Source: Pestalotiopsis fici W106-1
Lineage: Eukaryota; Ascomycota; Sordariomycetes; Amphisphaeriales; Sporocadaceae
Reading direction: 5' to 3'
Assembly: GCF_000516985.1 (NCBI RefSeq)
Contig: NW_006917093.1
Coordinates: 4,876,396-4,940,395, forward strand
DNA length: 64,000 bases
Below the pieces are notes generated by a model. The model was not told the origin of the DNA. It made no database searches and saw only the letters and a list, made by a program, of their open reading frames with translations. Numbering within the stretch: the first letter of the stretch is position 1; each line of letters opens with the position of its first letter. Below are positions 10,822 to 23,027 of the stretch, in pieces. The position numbers and the translations under genes are program-made.

Positions 10822-13800
10822 TATTGCCGGAAAGCACAATGTCTCAAGCAGCAGTATGAAAGGTCTTTTTCTTTGGAATCGACGCAAGGGAAAAGGGTTC
10901 GTGAAGTTATAAAGTTGCACGGAAATGTCTGGAGAAGATATATAAAAGAATGCCCGTGAGGTAGCAAGTACCCTCGGAAGCAAGCCACGAGAAATAGAAA
11001 CGGCTCTTGCATGCTGGTCAAAGCTAATACACAACCATGTCGATTATTTGCAGCAAGAGCCCCTCTACCGGCATGAAACTTCATTCGCTCTGGATGGTGA
11101 TGTCAACCGCGGGTACCAGTCAAAGTTCTATGGACCGATGCGGCCAGCTCATTCGCTCCGAATACTGGAGCTGGTAAGCCATCGATGCGCTAGGACATAT
11201 GGTCGGACGAGCTGTCTCTCTCGGGAGACGCCTTACTGCGGGCACCGCGTTGGGGAAAAGGATTGCATTGCGAGGGCTGGCCGGGAACAGGCCACGAGCG
11301 TTGCAAGTTGATGCGACGTACCTACCTTCATCTTTGCTGCATTACCTGGCAGACTTAGCTACTTGCTTGATCTTCTCATTGGGGCCGCTCTGAGGAAGCC
11401 GAGCAAGGTGCGGGCAGAAGCCAATTGTAGTAGTAGTAGCAGTAATAGCTCGGTATGCTGGGAGGTAATGGGGTAGTAGGGAAAATGGCAAGTATTGGTA
11501 GCGCGAGTACCTACCTGCCTTGCCCTTGGCGTTGCACAAGACACGCACGCTATGTTAGGCACTGGGAGTCGGGAACGCTAGGCACGCCCTTTGCTCGTGT
11601 GTGCGAGCTTCGCTGGGTCCAGGGCAAATCAGGAACGCGAAGGCCCCTACGTAGGAATACCAGGCTGTGAGATCCATGAGATGCATGCAACCCCCGCAAG
11701 ACTTAGACAAACCCTGGGGACTGTAGTGCCTCACATGATGCGCTTCTCGCTGAGAAGGGCAACCTTTTAGCTCCATACGTGCCTGGGGGCTGGGTTAACT
11801 GCTGCTGTGACTTGTTCTCTAGATGGGGCGCTGAACTGGTCCTGGTTTTTTTGCGGTGCCAATGGAAATCCATCTTGGGGGGGACTTGTCAAAAAGGTTG
11901 GCAGCCGTGCGCCAGTAGATACTAGTAGTAGTAATCTGTACGTAGTGAATCCGGGTGGGTCCTCGATGGGTGGTGGTCTCACGACCTGAAAAGAAGCAAA
12001 GATGGACCTGAAGATCACTCGAGATATATTCCGTAGCATTGGTCCTGTTTGCAATGCTCACGGCCGGTCAGAGTGCTACTTCCCCAAAATCACGAGACTT
12101 TAGAAGATGGGTTTTGTTCAGCATATTCGCAAGTGTCGACCCTGGAGCAAACCCATAAAGAATAGGAAATCAAATCAATCATACCCTGTATCTAATGCTT
12201 GCTCATCAGTGACATTGCATCAGTCAATACCTACAGTCATCAAACCCAGTTCAAAGTACCTGCCTTAAAGTACCGCCCGTACCCATTGCGAGGCAGCCCA
12301 GGTGCCCGGTTGTAGCGGAACACCTGATGTGATGACTATCGTCAAAAAGGAAACCATAAGACCCAACTCTGTTTCTTAGTGTGGGGGTTTAAGGGAAAAA
12401 AGAGAGAGAGGTGCAGCACGTGTAGCCGAGATCGACGAGATTCGATAGAGTAATCAATCGCGAGAATAAAAAAGAGTTGGTCACACGACGGGCTGGACAA
12501 TTGGAAACACGTCGCCTCCAGTCAGAAATAAACAGAAGGAAATGGCAATAGTATACATGATGGATAACCTGTCTGAAGGAAAGCACATCCAGGTGTAGGC
12601 AGCCAGTAATTTATTGTGGGAAAGTTCAAATGCTGCTGCCATTTTGCACCCCCTCGGTACCTTCTACAGGCACAACGACAAGGACGAATGACAAGCCCTC
12701 TAAAAAAGAAGTTCCCCAAGTAGATAATTCAGATGGGTCATGGAAACGACGCTGTTGCCAGACCCGCATTGCTTGATGACCTTCAGATTTTGCTCTGCCT
12801 CCCTCCTTCTTCTCCAGTTTGCCAATACCCTCCCTCCACAGGTGCGTGCTTATTACATTGCTTACATATTGTATGTAAAGTACATCACATTACATTACAT
12901 TGCCTACCGGAGTAACTCGTACCGCCAGGTTGATTAATTTTTTCCAGCACCTGTACCCATCAAATCCCACGGCGTCCTCTCGGTCTGTTCGTCACGATAT
13001 CGTCAGACCGCTATGCACCTGACCGTCATCCAGGTCTTAAACCCACGTCGTCGCTGACCGACTCCCGTTGCTGAGACTCCAAATGCCGAACCGAGCCAGA
13101 AAAGGATTCATTCAGCCATGGCTAAGCACGAGAAGTATCAATGGTTCGATTTCCGAAATTCTGATTCCCTCTGCTTTTCTTTTAAACTCCACATCCACAT
13201 CTACCCCTCATTGCCCCTCATTGTCCAGTTCCTCCGCATATACTCACTCGGTCTCGTGAGATTTTGCTTTTTGAGGGAGGCTACATTCATTTTGTTGTAG
13301 GTTGAAAAGTCTAGTTATCTGCAGCCCTGGGGGCGCCTCGCGGGAATCAATGTGTGACTGCACCCGGTCACTAGCTACGCACTGGAAGTCCCAGCAAGTC
13401 GTCTCGACCACTAATGCATCGGAAGCCATAGTCGTATTCCGAGAGGTCGCCCTGCAGGCTACCGAATAGGATGCTCTGGACCTGGCTTTGTGGGGAAGTT
13501 GACAGGCGAGCAAAACAGGCGGGTAAAACCTGCATCCAGTATGTCCAACCATCTACATAACCTACGTACATACATGTAAGTAATAATATCAAGTTCGCTC
13601 CAGTTGTCAAATATGGCTTCCAGAACAGCCTAACATCGGAGAATTTTCTTCATTTCACCTATTCGATCGACAGCTCAAAGGACCTTGAAAAACACACGCA
13701 CATTGGATGAAAACCCCCCCTTACCGTACGTCCTACTACATGACGGGCTATAGCCGGACACGGACTGGTGTCTTATACATCCCCAATAAGTTTCTTCTAC

Positions 13801-14693
13801 CGCTAGAAGCGACCCAATACCTTGAAACATACCGTCGCACAACACCATATTGAGGAGCACATTGGAGCATCGATTACATCACGACGCCATCCTTGTCAAC
13901 CGGAGGTGGTGTCGTGTAAAATCGCCCATACTGCGCACTTAGAGAGACACGTGGGACCGGTAAGCGTCCCCGAACTTGTACTGCACGACAGCGTCTCACT
14001 CAACGTGCTCGGCTCGGCGGTATAGGAAATGGCCTGTTGGAACAGGTCAAATTGCAGATCCGCTGACTGGAAACAACGAACCGGAGACTTTTAACGAATT
14101 TAGCTGACCTGTAGCCACGGATGATAACTCTTGAGATGATCTCAATCCCCAAGCCTTAATCGCCTTCCTGAATGGGGGATCCCGCTGTCGCGGCATACGA
14201 AAATGAAACTCATGGCCAGGTAAGGATCGCCGATCGATACTACAATAACACCCTCCTCCAGCGGTGGCCTAGCCCTGTAAATCGGGCCCAGTCCACGAGG
14301 CAAGAGCCTCCTCGACGTCACATCTGTCAGCCGGGTCCCAAATAGTCGTGCGTCCGATGCACGGAAAATGTGCTTGTGAAGCCATTTGGATCAAATCATG
14401 ACTTAGGTCGCGTATCAGGTCTGGCAAAAGCAGACTGCCAGACTTACCGTGGTGGGATAATCAATTAGAACATGCACTTGATAGGTAAGCGAATTCCAGT
14501 GATGGATAACCCAAGATCAGCATCTTCAAATTCTCCTTTCTATTTTATTCTTCTATTTGTAAACAAGGTGTCATTCATGTGAGCTTCATGCCATTGCAAG
14601 ATGGAAAGCAAATACCAACGCCGTCGAGATGCACGCTTCATGTAAGTCAGTGTTTCGTTTTCATAAGCCTTTAGGCTATTCCTCTTCCACCAT
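10822..14693. other. gene-poor intergenic stretch (3.9 kb)
   Basis: Lies between the 5' end of EGT1 and the 3' end of the S28 peptidase gene. Only short chance frames occur, without ATG context, splice-joined continuity or family similarity. A low-complexity TACATTACATTACATTG-like patch lies near 12870-12900. It should include the EGT1 promoter; no other feature is supported. Confidence 0.55.
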
Positions 14694-16278
14694 CTACGCC
14701 TTTGATGGCTTCTCCCACTCATCAAGCCAGCAGCGCATTTGCTCGAGAGCAGCTTGGATGATCGGCCACGTGTTCTCGTCGTCCTCGTCGATGAACAACT
14801 CGGGGACGTGCACTCCGCCCTTGACAATATAGACCGGAGCGTCGGTTGTGTTGACAGGGCCGCCAGGTCTATAGTCGCTGGACAGCGTGGCGGATCGCCA
14901 AGGGTCGAACTCGCCATTGACGAAGAAGACGCGCTTGTACGCTGCATCCCAGCCCTGGGTGTAGGCATTGAGATGCTCCTCAGTGAAGCCAGTCACCATG
15001 CCGGATACATACCCGTTGGTCTCGGGGAAGGTGAGCGGGCAGCGCCGAGCATACTGCTCAGGGCGAAGTTGAGCGGAGACAATGTTAGTACCATCTGACT
15101 CCGGTGGTCCATTCTGGTACCACCCAAAGGGTTCGTTACAAAGCATCCATTGCCAAGGTCTGTTGTCGTCCAGCTCATCTGGCGTGTCCCACTGGATCTG
15201 ATCGTTCCATGTATTGCAATCCTCGCCGCCATCACCACATCCAGCTGTCTTGTTGATGTAGGCGGCATACGCATCAAGTGCAGCGACCAAGCCAATACCA
15301 GCGCCGTTGTTCAAGATTGCCTTGCTGTGGCCTCCCGACGTCTCGAGGTAGTCGCAAAACTCAATAACCGCGTCCTGGTCGCCTTGCCATTCTGAAATGG
15401 GGTTGGCAACCGTGTCGGCAAAGTCCATGGCGTTGAGGTCCCCGAGGTTGAACTTATCCTTGAGCTCCTGGATGTCGTCATCATCACCATTCTCGAAGAC
15501 GTAGTCAATGTGCTGAACAACTGCCTTCACATCATTGCTGCAGTTGGTTGGCAGTGCCTGCTGAATAGGAGAGAAGTACTCCCAAAAATCGTAGATTGCC
15601 TCCACCACAGCCGACGATGCGTGGTATGCGTGGAAGACACCAGACTCCTTTTGAGAAGTCCACGCCGCAAGGGCGCCACTGTAAGAACCACCAACGAGGA
15701 CCCAAGGGACATCGTTGGCATTGCAATCACCCTCCTCGCAAAACTCGAGGTCGGCATTGAGCGCAAAGTTCGTCATGTCCTTCATCGCGTTAGGCAGATT
15801 TAGGTATTGCAATGTCTCGGCAGTGAGGGTATCGAATGGCACGGACTTTCCCCAGTAGCGGTCTGATCCAAGAGTGTAAGTGATTTGCTTTGAATGATCA
15901 AGTGACAAACTTACGCTCAATAACGATAGCGGCACCATTGAACTCTTGAGCATAGCGGCCTGGGACCGTGTCATTGCCCAAGTAACCAATCATGCCATCA
16001 GCTGCCGATTCTCCGGGATTGAATAGAAAGACAGGTCCGCCAGTCTTGTAATTCGATCCATCCCACCAATATCTCTGCTCAAATGTCCCCAAGGATGGGT
16101 CTGAATGGTCCACATACTGTTCGAATGTGGCGTTGCCGACCAGGTCGAGATTTTCCATCGATGCCGTTTTGAGACCGAAATGCTTCGACCGTTTATGGAT
16201 ATCTCTAGCCTTCAAGGTCGCCATTGAGGGCGCGACGCATGCCAAAAATGGCAGCGCTGACGAAAAGGTCGCCTTCAT
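14694..16278 (-). CDS. secreted serine peptidase, family S28 (prolyl carboxypeptidase-like)
   Basis: Two exons, 16278-15915 and 15862-14694, encode 510 residues. The N-terminus (MKATFSSALPFLACVAPSMA) is a signal peptide, so the product should enter the secretory pathway. Splicing creates EHRYWGKS, a conserved S28 motif. The catalytic serine is in VGGSYSGALAAW (Ser about 181), the aspartate in VNGEFDPWRSATLSS and the histidine in VKGGVHVPELF, giving a complete Ser-Asp-His triad. S28 enzymes cleave after proline near peptide ends and in fungi often work extracellularly at acid pH. Cys-rich segments (CEEGDC, CGDGGEDC) suggest disulphides and several NxT/S sites suggest glycosylation. The ATG at 16278 is chosen because upstream in-frame sequence lacks another ATG. 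Confidence 0.93.
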
Positions 16279-18596
16279 TGCGAATTCGGCACCCAATCCA
16301 GAATATAAGGTAAAATGCTATTGAGGCCTAAGAACAGCCAAAGATGTGAGGGAGTAGGGCGTTGGCAAGTATAAGACAACTGGCTCCGGAATAATTAGTC
16401 TATGGCAAAACTTATAGATTACAAGATTAGAGGGTATATGAGCAGTGATGAGAAACAATTCCGAAATGTTGGATGTGGCACACGCTTGGTCATATATGCT
16501 CTGTTCTGATCCATTCCGAGCATCATGAGCCACCAGCACAGCACACAGCGAAGGATCAGTACTAATTTGATGATGAGAACCACTTGGGCTATCTGTCGGC
16601 CGCCTGCATTTCCACGATCATGGTCTTGCAGCTCAGGGACTTGGACTTCACTGCCTGGGTTCTTTTGGCCTAGCAAAGAGTCCGTCCTCTCAGCCCCATC
16701 TATCTAGCAGGGGAGCCATAATAGCGCGCTTATTCGGTCCACCATTCCAGTCCAGTCAATGGACCAGCAGGTCGCTCAGTCGCGATGGATTTCAGATCGC
16801 CCAAAGCTGCGCCGCCCGGTGCTGACCGCTGGCGCTGGATGCGGATAGTAGTTTAGAGCAAGGGACCGCATGATTGGGACCAGCGCCGACATGCCTGCAT
16901 GTTCAGTGCTAGCCAAGCCATAGTAGGGCTATTTTCTTTCCCTCTCCTCTTCCCCCAGTTCTGCGCCGCCACCAAATTCCCGATATCATGCCAGCTTATG
17001 GCTGACCGCCGGGTTCACTGCCAAGACGTGCCGTTCTCTCTCACTTGCAGCGATTGCTCATAAAAAGACTGGAGTTTTGAAACAGAGGAATCGGGGACAA
17101 GTTGGGCTATGTCCAGTCGGATCAAATGATGGATGTCCATTTCTAGCCAATTGGGACGAGATTTGGTTGAGGCAGGGCCCCCGGGTACGGAGCCGAAGTT
17201 TTCTGTATGATCCGTTTAAAAAAGAAGCTTAAAGGTAACCTATTTTTTACGCCTCCCAGATTCGTTGCTATTTTTGGGTCTGCCAGCTAATAAGCGGGTG
17301 CCCAACTTTTTTGGTGAGCTTTTCTTTCTGACTGGGCCCCCTGAAGGATAAACAGCACCAATCCCGCCCTGGCTAGCTGAGGTGTATAAGTCCCATTTGA
17401 GGCTGGAAAGACTCTCTTTAAGGGTACTGCTGAGTTTCTTCCTACATAGTACGCATGATATGAATAAGCTTGTTTTTGTTGTTCAAATTGCTTATTCACA
17501 AAAATAAAAATTATCAAGAATTTTCTGTCATGCACTGTGTAGTATAAGGCTGCTGCTGCTGTGAGGATGACCCAGTGTCACCCTCGTAGCACTACCCTGA
17601 TATATGGCTACGCAATGGCCATGACATTCACAACAAAAGTCGTGGGTAACAAGCTTTGCGGCGCCGATAAGGCTATGTGACGAAGCGAGCCTCTCTAATA
17701 AATATTATTACCATGGGTGTTGTTTTGTTTGAGGCTTGTATTTGCTGGACTTTTGTACCATGTATGAAATCTGCACAATGTCTTTAATAAAGGGGGCTTA
17801 TGCTTCTTACTGACCAGGTCGTATGTACCATGATGTCCTCTAGGGGCATGAATCAATTTTTTTTTTCCTTCTTCCGCTCTCTTTTCAGCTGGCCTTGGCA
17901 GCCGACCGAACTGGGGCCATGAACAGCTCATTCATTCAGAGGCAATGCCAATCAATGTGTTTTCATGCCTCCCAAAAATGGCAATCATGCTTGATCCCGA
18001 TCAGCCTGTAAAGAAAAGCTTCGGGGAAGCTAAAAAGTGAACAAAGCCCCAGTGATCAACACTTGCAGACCTCTTCTTAGCAAGAGAGAGAGAGAGAGGA
18101 CCTTTTGACACTAAACAAATCACTGCCATCCTAGACCTTGATCGCGTGGTGTATTTTTATCGCCACTATAAAGCCTAGCGGCCGCGGGGATAAACAAACA
18201 TGACTTGTGATTGAGTTGAGGTGACCATGGACATTTTTCTTCATGTGCTCTTTTTTGCTCTGGCAGCAAACAGCCAATCACGGGTTCATCTGTAATGAAG
18301 TGCTGGCAGGTAGCTTCGATTTAATTTTGTTGAACAAATTCACACAGTTGGGTCATTGTCAGGTTCGGAATTGATATTTTTTTTTTTTCAGATTCTACCA
18401 TGCTCCTGGCATATCGTTCAAATATTACAATACCGACTGCCTTCATGAATCGTGGCGTATTTGAAATGCAAACCTACAAACTCCTTCCCATCAGGCCAGA
18501 ATACAAGAGTTTTTCTTCCTGAAAATAGAAATATCAAAGAGACAAACGCCTACGCCCGTGCCTGCTTCCTTGTCCGTGACAACGTGGTCCGTCATA
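16279..18596. other. intergenic (2.3 kb)
   Basis: Between the 5' end of the S28 peptidase and the 3' end of the membrane-protein gene. It holds an AG dinucleotide run near 18080-18098 and T-runs near 17858 and 18380. No gene is seen. Confidence 0.55.
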
Positions 18597-20279
18597 TCAA
18601 AAGTCATCGTTCAAGACAGCGTATCTCGAGGTCCTCTTGCCAGCCATGCCCTCCTCGGCAACCTTGCCGCTGACATTGCGTCGGTATGATCCCACGTAAC
18701 CGCCTTTGCCACTTCCAAAATCAAAGTCGTTGCCACTCGATACTTGGCGCCCGGTGCCGACAATGACCGGTGGTGTGGCGGACCTGAGGTCGCCGTACGG
18801 CTTTGAGTAGAAGAGGCCTTCCTCGGCTTGGATGGACGAGTCCCTATTTCGCATCATCGTAGAGCCGGGTAGGCCCGCCGACTTCTGGTCCGCAATGTCC
18901 TGTGAGCCGCTAACCGAGCGCGAGTTGGACGAAATCTCGCCCAATGCATTACCGCGCGGGGTATAGTAAGGCGTCTTGGCGCGAGGGATCGGCTGACCGG
19001 CATTCTTCGGAGCATGAGGCGGCACAGTGGGAGCAGAAGACACGACCGAGGCTGGGTTTGAGCGCAGCGGGTTCGGGTGGCGGCCACTGCCACCCAAGAT
19101 GCTGTCGTCCAGGTCGGAAACGTCGGCCGCGTCTGGCCGCATCATGTTCTCGCGATCCGAATCGTCGTCTGTGTCCTCGTCATAGCGCTGGGCCAGGGCC
19201 TCGTAGGCACGAGTTTTGCGTGCTACCGCCGCAGCCATGGCGCGCTGTTTCTGCTGCGTGCGATTGAGGAGCGACTCGGTGGTGTACCATGCCTCGGTGA
19301 ATTTGGGCTGCCGCGCTGGCGACGTTGCTTCTTGCATCACACCGCTGCTGGGCCTTGAAGATCCAGTCTCATGGATGGGAATCTCCGTGTAACTGCCGCG
19401 GCCAGAGGTAGGCTTGGAAAGGCGCTTGACATCATCTGGCGACGCAATACTATTACGAGGCGAGTTGCCCGGCACAACACCATATTGGCGACTTGGCAGA
19501 TCAAACTTGGAAGATATAACAGAGTCGCGAGATCCCGTACGTGTGTGCATAAAGGGAATGCTGGGCGGTCGTGAGAGGTCCTCATAGGGCGCACCGGAAC
19601 GACGGCGGTCTTCCAGGGGAGTGGAAAGTCGCTTGTTGCTCTCTGACATGGCGGTATAGGTGGTGGAGACGGAAGACTTGTTGCGCTTGTGAGCTCTTGC
19701 AGTCAGATTGTCTTCCAATGGGTTCATATCAGGAGGCATATTGGTGATGCGCCTGAACATGAGCCCCAGCCAGAGTGAGATGCCGAGAGAGATGACATGC
19801 AGACCGCCGGCCCCGATCAAGGTGTAATAGTAGGCCGGGACAAAATAATTAGTGAGTGCCTGGTCGGACAGTAGAGTTGTCCAGGTTTGTGAGCGATTGC
19901 GCACAGCCAAAGCACCGTAGGCGTAAAAGGGTAAAGTAGACAGGTCTGTGAAAGCTGCAAAGAGCTGATATGCCGCCGATGAAGCCGGCGTTCTGCTACC
20001 AGCAGGTCTCATGTGATGCCAGATTCCATAGGTGCAATTGATGGCCACGACGCCAGACTAGCATGGAATTATATGGTCAGGTCATGTAATCAGTCAAATA
20101 ATGGGAGGTGAGGTTGAGTAACTTACGGCGATTCGCATCACCCAGGCAGTGAGTGCGTCAACATTGGCAATCAGAATCATGAGCGCCAGCAAACCCAAAG
20201 CTCCAATGAGCTCCAAGCTGCGCAGGCCCAACTGCACTCGTCGCAGCCATACGATCCCCGACTTTGTCGCATTGCTCAT
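18597..20279 (-). CDS. fungal four-helix membrane protein with Ser-rich tail
   Basis: Two exons, 20279-20127 and 20057-18597, encode 537 residues. The first about 170 residues carry four hydrophobic segments: SLELIGALGLLALMILIANV; the stretch after SGVVAINCTYG; AAYQLFAAFTDLSTLPFYAYGALAV; and YYYTLIGAGGLHVISLGISLWLGLMF. The splice joins the first and second inside the membrane region. The remaining about 360 residues are Ser/Pro/Arg-rich, probably disordered and cytosolic, with many potential phosphorylation sites and a conserved-looking final block. The layout matches conserved, uncharacterised Pezizomycotina membrane proteins; I cannot assign a biochemical role. The start at 20279 (MSNATKSGIVWLRRVQLGLRS) is the first in-frame ATG. 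Confidence 0.8.
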
Positions 20280-21411
20280 AGGACGAAAGAAGGTGGTTCT
20301 GCCAGTGGGCACCTCGTGGAGACTTTGTTGATCAATTAGCGCACATGCCACGTATTAATATGGCATTGGTGATGGTAGTTGTGATTAATGCGCTTCGCAT
20401 GATCCATCTCGGGGGTGGTGGGTTTTCACTTACTCGGGATGCCTATTGAAGGAAACGAGCGGGCCATTCTGCTTCTTCTTCTTCTTTGGCTGTGGTTCCC
20501 AGCTCGCCCGCGTCACTGCTTTGGGGTCGAACTCTTTCATTGGCAAGCCGCGATCGTGCCGATCCGAGTCATACATGTAAGGCTGATCAAAGCCCCCCAT
20601 GATTACCAAATTCCTTGGGTCCCCGTTCCGAGGGAGACCGAGACGAGTTTCTTGTTGCGCGCAAAGACAATTAAAAGAGGGGGAGAGGGTATGAGTGATT
20701 GGAATGATGGGAGGGAACTCTTAAAGAAATACCTCTGCGAATGGTTAAAGAGGTCTCAAGCGCATGTGGTGGTGTGTTGGGTCAATTCAGTTCAGTTGCG
20801 GTTGGGTATCCCAAAACGGCAGAGGTTGGCAAGGCAACGGTGCCTGTGCCTGACTTACACGGGCGGCTGGGCTGATACATACCTTGTACCAATCCCATCT
20901 TGGCCACCGTCACACATGAATGGCGCTCAGAAGGGGTTGCAATTGGTCTCGAAAGATATTGGCCATGCGCTTTTGAATTTTGTTTCCATTTGCATTTCCC
21001 CTGATGCTTACAACAGAAATTGGACGAGACCAAGATACAAGCTCGATAGAGCACGACTGTCGTCATCCATGGATGTTGCACTATCCCAAACCAACATTTA
21101 GAGTCCGACATCCCACCCAAACCCCACTAAATAGCGTCAGGAACAGGCAGTTTTAGTGGCGTTCTTGAGTCGATGAGATAAGAGTCATACTGCACACTGG
21201 TGGCACCTATCTCAGAACTTTCAGATTGCTTATTCGCTGATATTCCGAAGAAAACTGGTCCGGTTTTTGGGTTTTGACTTTGTCGCTTAAAGCCGCCACC
21301 AACTGGGTTACCTCCGTTTGTATGATTCTCTGTGGTATAAAACTGGGTAAAAAAGTGTTATCCTTGCAACCCTTGTCCTCCATTTGGAACGCAAACCTTC
21401 CGCCTGAAAGA
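20280..21411. promoter_or_regulatory. divergent intergenic region, membrane protein / ARH1
   Basis: Upstream region of two genes pointing away from each other. A long frame crosses 20415-21101 on the plus strand but begins at GTG and resembles no family, so I treat it as chance. Promoters for both genes should be here. Confidence 0.5.
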
Positions 21412-22953
21412 ATGAGCGCCGTTGCAAGACCCTGGATATGCCGATCGTGCCGGTACAGGGCGTCGCCGCGCCTCCTTTCATCACAGTTTGCCCCGGCCCG
21501 TAACTTATATTCAACCACAGTCACACGAAATGGCCGGCCACTGCGCATGGCAGTCGTGGGCTCTGGCCCCGCCGGCTTCTATACGGCCTACCGCGTCATG
21601 TCCCGGATTCAGGACTCCAAAGTGGACATGTTCGAGGCCCTTCCGGTGCCCTTTGGCCTGGTCCGCTTCGGTGTCGCTCCAGACCACCCCGAGGTGAAGA
21701 ACTGCCAGGATAAATTTGAAGAAGTTGCCGCCTCACCCAACTTCAGGTTTATAGGCAATGTGGCAGTTGGGAATCCAGATGGTCATTTTAGTGGATGCAC
21801 CGTGCCTCTGGAAAAGCTCATGCGGCATTACGATGCTCTGGTCTTCGCCTACGGTGCAAGCAAGGACAAGAAACTCGGTATACCGGGAGAGGATCTCAAG
21901 GGCGTCTACTCGGCGAGGGAGTTTGTTGGCTGGTACAATGGCCTCCCCGAGTTTGCCCACCTAAACCCCGACCTGACGAGTGGCGATGAGGCCGTCATCA
22001 TTGGCCAGGGCAACGTGGCCCTCGACGTGGCCAGGATGCTGCTGGAGAATGTCGACGTGCTGAGGAAATCCGACATCACCGAGGCCGCCATCGAGACGCT
22101 GTCCAAGAGCCGGGTCAAGCGCGTGCACATCGTTGGCCGCCGTGGGCCCATGCAGGCCGCGTACACGATCAAGGAGGTACGGGAGCTCATGAAGCTGCAC
22201 GACGTCGGTTTCCATCAGATGGATATGAACTTGGTGCCAGACGAGGTCTCGAAGCTGCCGCGCGCCCAGAAGCGTCTCATGGATTTGATCATCAAGGGCT
22301 CGACGGCAAAGGTAGAGGGTGCCTCCAAGACCTGGTCGCTGGACTTTTGCCTCTCCCCGACCAAATTCTCTGGAAATGCTGGTGGCCATTTGGAGAGCAC
22401 CACTTTTGAGCGTACGTCTCTGGCATCTCCCTTCGACCCGGCTTCCAAGGTCAGCGGCACTGGCGAGACACTAGACATATCTTCCGCCGTGGCTTTTCGT
22501 TCTATTGGCTACAAATCGGTTGCTCTCCCAGGTTTCGATCAAGCTGGCATTCTCTTTGACGATAGAAAGGGCATCATCCAGAACGACGGTTTAGGAAGAG
22601 TCTTCACAAACAGTACCGTGGACAAGGGTACACCGACACATTTGGGCGGCGTATACTGCGCTGGCTGGGTAAAGAGAGGCCCGACCGGCGTCATTGCGTC
22701 TACAATGCAGGATGCGTTCTCTACAGGTGATGCAATCGCTGCCGATTGGTCAGCAGAAGCCCCCTTCCTGAACGCTGGCGAGAGCCATGGCTGGGATGCG
22801 CTCAAGGACGAGGTGGATAGCAGCCGATCCAATGTCGTGACATGGCAAGACTGGCATAAAATTGACGGCGCAGAAAAAGAAAGAGGCAGCCAAATCGGAA
22901 AGGAGAGGGAAAAGTTCACTAGCACCTCGGAGATGCTGGCTGTTGCTGCCTAG
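21412..22953 (+). CDS. ARH1: mitochondrial NADPH:adrenodoxin oxidoreductase
   Basis: Single exon, 513 residues. The N-terminus (MSAVARPWICRSCRYRASPR...) is Arg-rich with few acidic residues, a mitochondrial presequence. The FAD-binding motif VVGSGPAGFYTAYRV follows near residue 48, then the family segment LPVPFGLVRFGVAPDHPEVKN. The NADP-binding part shows IIGQGNVALDVARML and VHIVGRRGPMQAA. The C-terminal GVYCAGWVKRGPTGVIASTMQDA closes the FAD site. The enzyme passes electrons from NADPH to the mitochondrial ferredoxin (Yah1), which serves Fe-S cluster assembly and heme A synthesis in fungi. The ATG at 21412 is preferred to upstream in-frame codons because it yields a normal targeting signal and family length. 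It converges with ETF alpha, with only 74 bp between stop codons. Confidence 0.96.
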   Translation: MSAVARPWICRSCRYRASPRLLSSQFAPARNLYSTTVTRNGRPLRMAVVGSGPAGFYTAYRVMSRIQDSKVDMFEALPVPFGLVRFGVAPDHPEVKNCQDKFEEVAASPNFRFIGNVAVGNPDGHFSGCTVPLEKLMRHYDALVFAYGASKDKKLGIPGEDLKGVYSAREFVGWYNGLPEFAHLNPDLTSGDEAVIIGQGNVALDVARMLLENVDVLRKSDITEAAIETLSKSRVKRVHIVGRRGPMQAAYTIKEVRELMKLHDVGFHQMDMNLVPDEVSKLPRAQKRLMDLIIKGSTAKVEGASKTWSLDFCLSPTKFSGNAGGHLESTTFERTSLASPFDPASKVSGTGETLDISSAVAFRSIGYKSVALPGFDQAGILFDDRKGIIQNDGLGRVFTNSTVDKGTPTHLGGVYCAGWVKRGPTGVIASTMQDAFSTGDAIAADWSAEAPFLNAGESHGWDALKDEVDSSRSNVVTWQDWHKIDGAEKERGSQIGKEREKFTSTSEMLAVAA

Positions 22954-23027
22954 GGAGTTCTGGCAAGAAAGAGAATCATGGCAGATCATTGTACATTTTT
23001 ATTGTAATACATTGTGCTAAATAGAAT

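Noticed and set aside
20415..21101. 228-codon plus-strand frame upstream of ARH1
   Set aside because: It begins at GTG, has no recognisable motif and sits in a divergent promoter region; chance is more likely.
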